A program made the translations under genes and the position numbers. From NCBI RefSeq assembly GCF_901000735.1, contig NC_081547.1:4092001-4156000 (forward strand): DNA of 64,000 nucleotides. Direction: 5' to 3'. Origin of the DNA: Corylus avellana. Its lineage: Eukaryota > Streptophyta > Magnoliopsida > Fagales > Betulaceae. Position 1 is the first letter of the stretch; each line of letters opens with the position of its first letter. Below the pieces are notes generated by a model. That model searched no databases and was not told the origin of the DNA. It worked only from the letters and a program-made list of their open reading frames with translations. Below are positions 11,930 to 22,500 of the stretch, one piece after another.

Positions 11930-13241
11930 GTTTGAAAAAAAAAAAAAAAAAAAAAAAAGGGATCAAATAACTTATTTTAGGCTTAAAAGTGTTAAGGGAT
12001 TTTGTTTGGACTACGGAAAAAAAATATGAAAGCTAATTTTAGATTGTAGATGAGATAATAAATAAATATGTGGTAATAAGGATAGAATAAAATAAAATGC
12101 ATAACAAAATGAAATAAGAAAGAGGGGAGCGGAGGGACATCTTGGTTGAGTGACCTCAAAATCAATGGGTTTTCTCGGCAGTTGCTCAAGCGGGCCTATG
12201 GGAACTTTCCCACCGAATGTGCACGCACACACATAGAGAGGAATGGAGGGCCGCTGCTGGCCACCACACAATGGTCTTCAATTTCTTGGTGCCGTCCATG
12301 GTGATTGTGTACTGGTGTCATCCTAAGAGAGGGAGGGAGATGTAACGACTCAAGAAAAAACGCTAGATTTATATGTGTTATTATTCCAAAAAGACTAATC
12401 AATTTGAAACTTTCTTAAAATTTTTTATAAAGCTCAGATTTACCCAGTAACTAGGCAATTTGAGACTTAGTGCCTATTTGGGTATGCATTTGAGGGCTTA
12501 AAAATGCGTTCAACACTTAAAAAGTTCATTTGAAAAAAAAAAAAGAAAAAAAAGTAAATGTTTGGTAAAAAAAATTGAAAGCACTTTTAAGGGTCCAAAA
12601 AACATAAAAATGGTCAAAACACATTTTTGGCAAAAACTTTAAAATGAAGCTTTTGCCAAAAAAAAAAAAAAAAAAAACGATTTTTTAACTTAAAAACTCT
12701 ATTTCTCAAACACAATTCAAAAAAATGCTCTTAACACTCATAACTATCTTTATAAACCACAAACTCTATGTGATTGAGATGCTCAAAATTTCTTAATATG
12801 GAACTAGAGCGTTACAGAGGAGGGGGTAATATCTCCTCCGCAATGACCTTGACGAGGCCATTGGTGCCAATATTTCCTAATGTCTCAAGTAATATTATAA
12901 ATTACACTTTTTATCTTACTACTAACCAATCATAAGTGGTATTGCACTTGTTTTTTTTAATGAATATTTTTATAATTAAGCATTAACAACCAACGAAATC
13001 AATCTAATACCAATAATGTTGAGGGGTTGTTGGCTACTAAAGCAAAAACACACACATTCCACATTCTAATTATTAGTCTCAAATTTGTCACACATTTCTG
13101 TGTTGTGCACAAGGCCTAGCCTTTTTAAAATGTTGAAATGCAGTGAGATATAAGAAGGAACATTGTTTTGAGCTGAGAAGATTAAAAACTTCATGTCATG
13201 CATTAGCATCAGCTCCTCCTCCTCAAATGATGATATTATCA
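11930..13241. repeat. Spacer between the relic and copy D
   Basis: Begins with a poly(A) run at about 11936-11958, then repeats the array spacer: the recurring block at 12100-12344 and the downstream-flank sequence from about 12480. No gene is seen. Confidence 0.6.
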
Positions 13242-14479
13242 TCATGGGGTGTAAAACATGAATTTACCAGTTGCTCCGAGAGGGATAATAAACTTGTGAA
13301 GCGCTATCGGATCAGCACAATGGAGTATCCAGACCATGTTTGATAGATATGACGCGTGCATGAAGGGTCTGGCGAAGTCTGTGTCTATGATCACCTGAGC
13401 TGGATAATCCTCAGCAGAAGTTGCCCCAATTATACACTCCAAACGCTGCTGACAACACCAAGTGCAAATTAGTAATCGTTAAAGTGAAAACAAGAAACAG
13501 AGAGTTTGATCAATGGGTGCTCGGCCTTACCTCTTTCCGAAGGGTAACCCGTATACGCAATACAGAGAACACCACTTTTGTTTGTGTTATAGTTATAGTA
13601 ACTGCAGTCAAATCAAACATGCAAAATTATGAAAGAAACAGAGGATAAAGAATCCTTCCCTTCCCTTCCCTGCCCTTCCCTTCCCCCACTACTGAAAAAC
13701 TAAATAAATTTGAATGGAAAATGCCAAAAATATGAGTACCGTTGTCCCCAAGATCAAACAGAAGCCTGTTAATGAATCTAAAAACCGTTGAAGGTACGGC
13801 AGCAACCACACAGTATTCTCTTTGTGACTCACGCAAGTATCTTTCTACAGCGGCATGATCAGGTGGATGCAAATCAATTTGTTGTGTAGGATAGACGTGA
13901 GGTCCTGATTCAATTCACAATTAATTAGACAATTATGACTCAAGAAAAACATACGTTTCAGTGGAAATTGAGCTTACAAGATGTACAGAAGCTGGCCGGC
14001 AGAAAAAAGTTGCAAGAAATGTTTTCTAAGTGCATATATAGTTTTTACAAAGAGCTAGACCTGATTTCATTGATGATTAAATGCCAAGAAAGAGAATTTA
14101 GAAAGAAATTGAGTGAGAGATACGTACTGTTATTTATGAAGGTAAGTCGGGCCGTTCGTTGGTAGTCTAGGGCATTAAACCATATGAATCCCTGCCCCTC
14201 CTGTTCATATAAAGCATCTCCTACTATCATGCCCAGGATCGCCATTAAGCACTCGAGATTGACACCAGTGACACTTCCGAAGGTGCAGTAAAAGTGTATG
14301 AAGTCTAGTGATGAGAGACTCAGAACCGCAAAGAAATCGTAGACGTAGTAGTCTTCAGGCCACCGGGCTATCAGCTTTACCCCTTCCTTTGAGGCCATGA
14401 CAGTGCCTTGTGTAGTAATCAAAGTGAGCGTCCGCACGGCCATTTGAAGCATAGTTTGGTCTACCACGAACGATAGCAT
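13242..14479 (-). CDS. PCNA-like sliding clamp, copy D
   Basis: Nearest paralogue of copy C. Exons (minus): 14479-14128, 13904-13740, 13601-13531, 13445-13242 (352, 165, 71, 204 bases); 263 codons. The exon 1 donor is GTACGT at the canonical place. Family blocks: FFAVLSLSSLDFIHF, VPSTVFRFINRLLFDLG, VTITITQTKVVFS, and a KFMFYTP end. Q is at the K164 position. The basic pair near residue 14 of PCNA (RK in A, RR in C) is absent here (MLQMAV), so the DNA-facing surface may be altered. Introns are short (85-223 bases). The frame is intact throughout. Confidence 0.78.
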
Positions 14480-14481
14480 GG

Positions 14482-14482
<1 letters not shown>

Positions 14483-14516
<34 letters not shown>

Positions 14517-14526
14517 AGAGAGAGAA
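14483..14526. repeat. (GA)n microsatellite in the copy D leader
   Basis: A GA run, with one interruption, lies between the ATG and the E2F motif. It is longer than the matching run in copy C and accounts for the greater distance of the E2F site in D. Confidence 0.85.
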
Positions 14527-14531
14527 AAGGG

Positions 14532-14543
14532 TTGGCGGGAAAG
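14532..14543 (-). promoter_or_regulatory. E2F-type site, copy D
   Basis: Same motif, 52 bases upstream of the ATG. A GTTAACCCGG block sits at 14589-14598. Confidence 0.75.
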
Positions 14544-14633
14544 CTATGGAGCTCAACGGGATTTCAGTTTCAATATGTTATAAAGTCAGTTAACCCGGGG
14601 GTTTATAGATTGGGTTTCTGTTATGGTTTTTGG

Positions 14634-15160
14634 GGTTAAATACTTTTTTGTCCAACGCCGTTTAAACAACTTTATTTTTTTGTTACTTCGGTTTTATTTT
14701 GTGTCACAGATAGTATCTCAATAATGGCAAAAAATGGTACCTTCGTCCCCAAGAAGTAGCTCAATCGGCTAGGACCACACTTTATGAAGTGGAGGTCACG
14801 AGTTCGAATCTCCATTCCCCCCTCTTGTGCGGACATGTCCAAAAAAAAAAAAAAATGGTACCTTCACGTAAATTTCGTCCAAAATTTGATGGAAAGCCAC
14901 GTCAGCACCATTAAAAAATCGACATGTGTTCATATATTAATTAAAAATACAAAATTAAAATTTTAAAATTAAAAATATTATTAAAAAATAAATAAATAAA
15001 AACAAGGGAAAGGGGTGGCTCGAGCCACTCCCAGGGGGCCCCTAGGGGTGGTTTGGCCACCCCCGTTTGGCCTAGGGTGGTTTAAGGCACCCCCAAGGGC
15101 TAACCCTAATTATTATTATTATTTTTTCAATTGGCCGTTGGGGGTAGCCGAACCACCTTT
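14634..15160. mobile_element. Insertion upstream of copy D, with a GC-rich core
   Basis: Sequence upstream of copies C and D is collinear up to 14633 and again from 15161, so about 527 bases were inserted in D. The insert carries a nested SINE (14745-14851) and a GGGGTGG/CCACCCC-rich core at 15016-15165. No reading frame for a transposase is seen. The class of the element is not clear. Confidence 0.65.
14745..14851 (+). mobile_element. tRNA-derived SINE, copy 1
   Basis: A box TAGCTCAATCGG at 14757-14768 and B box AGTTCGAATCTC at 14801-14812 form an RNA polymerase III internal promoter; a poly(A) tail follows. It is flanked by a direct repeat ending AATGGTACCTTC (about 14731-14744 and 14852-14865), a target-site duplication. 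No acceptor-stem pairing, so it is not a tRNA gene. Confidence 0.8.
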
Positions 15161-15460
15161 ATTATAATTTGTGCGGGTAATATCTAAAAAGGAAAAAAAT
15201 ATATAAAATTATTCCTTGGATTTTTTTTTTAAATGATTTCAATTTATTTTAACAATTACCACCTTGAGTTTTGCCTATCAATTATCACATATAAGATTAT
15301 TATTAGATTAAAATTCAATAATAATTTATAACAAATTTAATAGTAATTTTAAAAGTCATATTAATTTTGAGAGGACTTGTATCTTCCTTCTAGCATTACT
15401 CAATTGAAAGTCCTCGGTGGATGGCATATTTGTCGAGGATTCAACGATAATAAGTTTTTG

Positions 15461-16100
15461 TTGTCTAATTTGCAATCTCTGGTATGCCGAATTTGTATGG
15501 TTTTTAATGAAATTGGGTTGCATGAAAATTTAAATAAAAGTTTTTAGTGCAATAAAATACTTTAAGGCTAAAGGAATAGAGTGAGTCGTCATAGACATTG
15601 AATGTAGAGTGTAATGGCCATATGTCCCACGTGGCTTAAGGTTGAGTTCTACCTGAGATTTGTATCAAGTTTTCTCTTAAAGAAGTATTAAGTTTGCTAA
15701 AATTAAATTGCTAAATTGTCTATAAAATATGTTCTTTAGTACTTTAACAAATCTCATCACAAAAGTTATCCAACAAAATTAATTGAAACAAAAAGTAAAT
15801 AGATATAATAAAACTTCCACAGGAATCAGGAGATTAGAGGCCATTAATAATTTCTTTCCCAACAAATCAATTGTTAAAAAAAAAAAAAAAAATGCATAAA
15901 TATATATATTGCTCCTTGCTTTGTTTGCTTCAAAGACATCAATATATAACTCCTTCTCAAATCAGCTTACAAACTCAAAATAATTTGTGAACAAGTTTGA
16001 CTAGAATTCAAAAATATGAGAGGGTCTGCACCCAATAAATTTTTTTTGATTAATTAATTAAGAACTCTGAAAGACAGGGAGGAACCATTCAAAGTGGCTT
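15461..16100. other. Spacer between clamp array and LIM gene
   Basis: AT-rich, with a poly(A) run near 15875-15892. It probably includes the 3' untranslated region of the LIM gene. No gene is seen. Confidence 0.5.
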
Positions 16101-17942
16101 CTAAGATTGCTCCTTTGTGTTGTCCTCGGCTTCCGGCTTTGGCTCCGGCTCTGCAGGTTCTGGCGGTGTCGAGGCACTCTTCTTGTTTGCAGCGGCAGCC
16201 TGGAGGACGTGGTGGTAGTTTCCTTTCTCCATGAAGAGCTGAGCAAAATGGTGCTTGCAGTAGAGGACTCCATCAAGAGCAGCATAGGAACAATGTGTAA
16301 GAGTGCACCCACCATGAGCACACCTGAAGCATGATTTGTGGTAACATTCTCCTTCCATAGTCATCTGCAAAGGTAAAGCAAAAAAGCTACATGGTTAACT
16401 CTATTCAACGTGTCAAATAACTGTTTGTCTTAAAAGATTGACGTGACAGAAAAAGATAGACTTATTCATTTAAATTAATATTCTAACAAAATGGGTTTAC
16501 ATTGACGGAGATATATAAGGTTCCCGTATTGGGCTAATATGATATTAAATAAGAGATCATGACTTCGAACGTGCGTTGTCTCCATCATTTATCTTCCATT
16601 TCAATTAAATATTTTACATGTTAACCATCACTTATTAAGGGGAAGTTTGAGCCCACGTACGAAAGAAATGATTAATTTCTTCCATTTATATCAACTTAAA
16701 ATTTTGAGACAAACGATGATTTAATACAAGAAAACATTACTAACACATTTCATTCATGGCCTTGTTTTCTTCAGCTTTTGGCACAAATTAAAGAGCTTGT
16801 TCACCATTGATTAAGATCACCAACCTTCTCCAGAGGATACACAGTTTTCGAGCAAGTGGTGCATTTGTCTAGGGTTCCACTGAACATGGAAGAGAGTTTG
16901 CTTGGAGCTCGAGCCTATAAAAAGATATCAAATTTCGATTGTTATTCTTAATGAAAAAAATAAAAATAAACAAATAGAAAAATGATCAATTTGTATATAG
17001 ATTTGGATGTCCCATGAGATTTTTTTAGCATTTAAAGGCATCATCCCCCAGAAAGGAAAACAAAAGATCAGCCTTTAGAGTCACAGGACATCCAAAAACG
17101 CTAAGTTCATAGAAGGATGAATATACCAGATCGCCATGCCTCTCAGAAGACTTTGCTGCATAATATTACAGCTTACCGTTAGCCACCCAGATACAAAATT
17201 CATTTATAATTTTTGTAAAAGTATCATAATATAATGGCCTGAAAGAAAAAAAAAAATCTTACGTGCATGAAAATTCTTGCTGAAATTGCCAGATTCCTTG
17301 AAAAGTTGCTCGAAATGAGGTTTGCAGTACAGGACTCCATCCATGGAGGAGTAGCTGCTCATCTGCAAATTATAGGCTGATTAGCACCTCTGATATGGAG
17401 AATTAATTTTTGAGACGAGTGATGATTTATATTGATATTAGAGCCGATTTTGAAATACCCATTTTAGTTAAATATTTGACCTATTATATCTCACTTGTTG
17501 AGATGAATTTGAGCCCATGCGTGTAAGAAGAGTGTTAAGGTTTAAATGATTAACCTTAAAACTCAATTGCATGGCTATTAGTTTTGATCTACCTCATAAA
17601 ACATGCATAATTACATACATAAATTATATTATTTATCACTATGTCAATTGCATTGGAATTGCACCTTCATCCCCTAATAATATAAAGATCAATATATTAA
17701 TTAAGAAAATTAAAAGAAGCTAAAGAAAAAAAAATATGGTTCAAAAAAAAAAGAAAAATAAAAGACATTATTGAAATATATATTGAGAGTTGATAAAAGA
17801 TAAATACCGAAAGAAATCCTTTGCAATGGCTGCATTTGAAGCAGGATTTATGATAAGGTAGCCCTTCAAGAGACATCATATCAACCACATAGACAGTTTT
17901 ATCACAAGCCTTGCATTTATCCAGAGTTCCTGTGAATGCCAT
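16101..17942 (-). CDS. PLIM2: Two-LIM-domain actin-bundling protein, PLIM2-like
   Basis: Plant CRP-like protein that binds and bundles actin filaments. Exons (minus): 17942-17808, 17362-17263, 17155-17127, 16914-16825, 16364-16101; 205 residues. LIM1 has zinc ligands C10, C13, H31, C34, C37, C40, C58 and H61; LIM2 begins C106, C109 and continues H127, C130, C133, C138. The domains are joined by a short linker that includes a 29-base micro-exon. The tail is acidic and proline-rich (PEPAEPEPKPE), which fits the pollen-type PLIM2 branch better than WLIM; that subgroup call is from memory of the family. All junctions keep frame. A (GAA)n run lies just upstream of the ATG on the gene strand. Confidence 0.92.
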
Positions 17943-19596
17943 TATCTTCTTCTTCTTCTTCTTCTTTTCTTTGTTTTTATGTTTTTGTTTTGTTTAAGGC
18001 TCTTGAAGATGAAGATGTATTATTTTTTGCTGTGGCTCAAGTTGTCTGAGGATCAAAGGGAAGCTCCTAAGAAGGCACCGAGGTTTTTACATGTACCTCA
18101 GACAAATAGGATTGAGCAAAGTCTTTGATTTGTGTGGGCAAAACCAATTTATATCAGATTAAGACGGATCTTTTCATGCTAGTAAATGGTGGACAAGTGA
18201 TTGGAGATCCCAATATTACGATGGAAAGATGGAAAACTAATGGTGTAATTGTAGATAATCCGAATGGATTGGAGTAAAAGAAGGCTGGTGCTCTGACCTT
18301 TTCAACAGTGGACATTTTTGGGATGAAAAATTAAAGCCAACTGGTTTTTGCTATTTGATGTCTTGGTAGTTATGTAGGTTAATTTTTTTTATTTATTTTT
18401 TTTTGGGGGGTGTTTGTGGTCCTAACTTTGATAGGAGATCAATAAAATTGGTGCTGATCAGGTGTGCTAAAGGCCCAATAGAATCTTTGAAGCTGGCTAA
18501 ATGTGGCTCATATATATTCTCTGCTACCACTCTAATCCTTGCTTTAATGGAGAATGTGGAGACAAGTTCTTCCAAATATGGTTTTTCTCAGTAGATTAAT
18601 GAAGGGTGTGGAGAGCTTGTTACCTGTACATAATCAAGAGTGCCACTGAGATAGTAGCATGTGGTTTTTCTCATTAACAAAAAGGTTTTTCCAACCAATT
18701 CCCCTAATAAAAATGATCATGCCACCCCTCAAGACTCTAGGGCCACCCACACACTTAAGAATTGAGAGGGGCCTTGAAGCTAAAGGCCTTTGTAGGTGGT
18801 CGGCTACCCCCTCAAGGCTTCTCAAAGATGGTTGTACTACCTCAAAAACTCTTAAGGGGGCGACCAACCACTTCCAATAGCCTTGAGCATTGGCTAACCA
18901 CCCTCCCAAAAGTCTTGAGGTGATGGTCAACTGCTCTTTTGGGGTGACCGACCATCCCACAAATTTTGAAGGGGGGTCCGGCCACCCTTTTTAGGTGATT
19001 GGCCAAATGAGTTTTTTTAGTTATTTTTTTAAACTCAAAATAAATGACATGACAAAAGCGTAATGGTTCATTTAATGTCCTAAGAAAAGATATCCTAAAT
19101 TCCTAATTGGTACAAGGACCTTTGTACAATTTTATACATGATAAAATAAAGTTATTTCACATATTGAAAGCCTGCACAAAAGAAATAAAAAAGAAGACAA
19201 GTACATTAATTGAAAGAAAATTAAGATTTTATTTATTTTATTCTAAGTACCTCTTCAGTTATCTTGCAGATAAGTTACTGAATTAGTCTAAAAAACCATA
19301 GTGTAAGAACATCCCACCTTTTTTTTTCTTCTGCTTTCTAAAAATTTGCTGCATAATTATTCATACTTTTATAAGAGGACAAAAATTAGAAGAGTTACTG
19401 AGACAAGTACGCACACATTCAAATGGTAGCTCCAAAGTTTCATCACACTTATTTGCAAGACAAAGTCTACCATTATAGATTGTATTTGTATATAACATAC
19501 TGACAATAAATAGGGGAAGGAAGCCAGGAAGGTAATACTGCAGATCAGGTGCACACCATAAGAGAAAACTGTGCTACATTTCCTTGAACCAGAGAA
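17943..19596. other. Intergenic region with a GC-rich repeat
   Basis: Contains the presumed LIM promoter (about 17943-18350). A degenerate GGTGG/CCACC-rich repeat lies at about 18719-19012. No gene is supported; short frames at 18390-18600 have no recognisable content. Confidence 0.5.
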
Positions 19597-22500
19597 TTAG
19601 GGAAGCAATATGACTCGCTGACACAATATGAGATCTGAGATGGTCTTACCATGCCTGTCAATTCTCCGAGAGCAGTTGACACCACCATCTAGAATGTTTC
19701 GCACCACAACATTCAAAGACTGTATTCCCTTAACTTCATATATTTCCACCTTGACATGTTCATCCACACATTTGTCCTTATCATTGCTATCTGAGTTGGG
19801 GAATGAAGAGGTACTTAGAAGAGTCGAGACCACTTCTTTTACCCATTGGGGTGTTATGATCAACTTGAGCCTCTCAATATCTGGAGCGAAATGTGGGATG
19901 ATGGAGAAGTTCAAGTCATTTCCTTTGTCACCAGCCCTGCTATGTGCTACATCATAGAGTGGAATCTTCTGGCCATATGGAGCAGGAGAGGGATCGATAT
20001 GGGGAGATGATAAATCGGTGCAGAAGTTATTGGCATCGGTGGGTGTCGTTGGTGGCAATTCCGATTCATGCAAAACACAGGTTTTTGTCGGATCTTCAGA
20101 GCCAATTCCTTGGTTATTGGATTCTACTACTGGGGTCTGTTTCACTCCAGTTCGCCATAGAACATGTTCGCGGTCAACCTGAAAGGCCAAACATTTAACC
20201 GAGAATTTCTTCATGTCAGAAAGTCTGAAGAATATTTTTGACCAATTGCTGAAAATAACTGACAAGCCAATCTGCTTAAAGTGAAGATTATCAAATGTTT
20301 TGGTTCGACCGAAATTGAAGGTTAACATAACAGGACTATGCAAAGAAATAATAAGGACCAAAAAACTAATTATTACTTCGCAAAAGGGCCATGAGATTAT
20401 AGCTTAATAATGAGTGAAGTTTCATGTTCTTCAAATGGGTGATTGGTTGGACCAATACTTTTTCCAGGCACTGATCCCAACTGTGGATAAAAGTAAAAGT
20501 AAGAGAGAGAGAGAGAGAGTACCAGTTGTTTCTCAAGAACAATCTCTTTCTTGTGCCCTGTGCTGCATTCAGTAAGAAAAGCAGAACAATCATGTACATG
20601 ATTGAATCTATCATTATTACGGGTAGCGAGGGCTCACAGTTTCTTAATTGACAAGCCCTAAACGTGAAAATGGTTGCACAAGTAGATAAGAAACTGACCT
20701 GATGCCACCACTACCGGCTGGTCCATTTGTATATAAAGCTGTAAACTCTCTAGCAAATTGGATAGCATGTTCCTTCAACTCAAATAAACCATCCATACGT
20801 AACCTAATATCTTCACCAGTTTCCCACCATGAAGCATTGTCATCAATGCTAGTTGCCTTCAGGCTATCAAGTCCAATTATATAAGAAAGTATACGGCAGC
20901 TAACACCAGGATAGACTTCATCCATCCATGACCTAACCTAACAAAATATGAAAGAAATATTACTTCTTAATAAAGGTATAAGCTAAACAAGTTTGATGTA
21001 CCAAGTAGTCCTCTTCAAACAGCAGAATCACTATAATGAGTGCAATTCTGAGAAGCCAGATTCAATTCAGTTCACACACTTAAAAATAGTAGCCAATATT
21101 ATTAGAATATGTCAATGTAGTAAGTTTATCTACCAGAAATTCAGCAGCTTTAGCACGTTTAACGCATCCAGATCCTCCATAGGATATCTCTCCCCATCCT
21201 TTCCATCCAGAGTCCTGAAAACTAAAAACGTTACAAAACTAGAGAAGACAGAAACAACTTACAAACAAAGGAAATAGGCATCACTCAAGTACACAGTATC
21301 ATTTAAGCCAGACAAGCTGTACATAAGCACCAGATCTTCCAAGTTGAACTTGGAAACTAAAAGCATGACAATCTTAAATATAGATCCTAACTTCTTCATT
21401 TATAACCAAAACCAAAATGAAACAATGCATACAAGAGTTACCTTTGGAACCAACTGCAGGAGTGTAATAGGCACTGATGCAGCAGCTGGCTTTACCCCAG
21501 CACAGAGTACCTTAGAGCTTGATAATGGGTGGAATGAAACATCCAGAACATCAATGATCTGTGTTCAGACGGACAAAATTTCACATTTCTTTCCATTTTT
21601 TCCCATTTATATATGCAATTATAAAATTGATTGTGTACACACATCTAACTTACCACATCAGGGGTGATATAAGCACCAGGATCACCAACCTCATAAAGAA
21701 GTTGTTCAGCACATGTACTGACATTTAATACCCCACCACTACCTTCTGCCTTTGCTACACACACATTTCCATTAAAACTGACTTCAGCATAAGGAAGTGA
21801 CAGATCTAAGAGCTGAGGGAAAGATATGTCACGATACTTGTCCCCTGCAACGGTAAAAATGAACAAAAAAATAAAAAAACATTACAACAATCAGATAAAA
21901 TTCACATATGAAAAAACTTATACCTTTATTACACATCAAGCTAAAAGAAAATGTCACCTGGATGCATGAAAAATCCCCCTGTGAGTTGACAGCCACACTC
22001 TAGAAGGTGGCCAGCCAGAGACCCCTGTGCTAACTGCTTTACGTCGTTCCAATTCCAACCTAGTTCATAAACCTAATTAAAAACCAGTGCAATCATTCAA
22101 CTCACTATCTGAAAGGAAATCAGAAAACAGCAAAGTTGACAAGATGAGAGGACTCAATTTATCCATAGTGTTAAAGAAACTTATAGACACATTAAATTAA
22201 GTAAATAAGTGCTACTCAACCAATTAAGTATAAAAGAAATACAGTAATCTGGTTCATTAAAAACAAATTTCATTTAATAATGTAGACAATCCAGTAACCA
22301 TTTTATTAATTTATTCAAGAAGAAGGTAAAGAAGAAGAATTGAACTGATAGGAAAAAATCAAATTTCATACCATTGGTGCTAAGAATAGGGCAGCATCTG
22401 CAACTCTTGATGTAATTATCACATTCGGCTGGTACTTTTCCAAACATTCCACTATAGGAGCTGCTCCCAGATATGTGCTAATACCCTACATAGATTAGAC

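Larger units (their letters stand above)
1..15460. repeat. Tandem array of PCNA-like gene units
   Basis: Four repeat units, each holding one PCNA-like gene plus flanking spacer. The downstream-flank sequence at 1-470 recurs at about 4770-5200, in shorter form at about 9350-9700, and again at about 12550-12980. The first two units are each about 4.6 kb and nearly collinear; the third and fourth are more compact. Homology between the upstream flanks of the third and fourth genes ends near 15460, which sets the right edge. The left edge lies outside the window because position 1 already falls inside a unit. Seen by direct comparison of the units; borders are approximate. Confidence 0.85.

Noticed and set aside
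1483..14479. RAD1 or HUS1 checkpoint clamp instead of PCNA
   Set aside because: The CSSEGIEL, LRS.GF, EFRxIL and VKF blocks and the intron layout follow PCNA; I see no features specific to RAD1 or HUS1.
14757..14830. Possible tRNA gene
   Set aside because: A and B boxes are present but there is no acceptor-stem pairing; the poly(A) tail and target-site duplication mark a SINE.
18393..18600. Small overlapping frames near 18.4-18.6 kb
   Set aside because: Both strands are open over a short span and neither has recognisable content.
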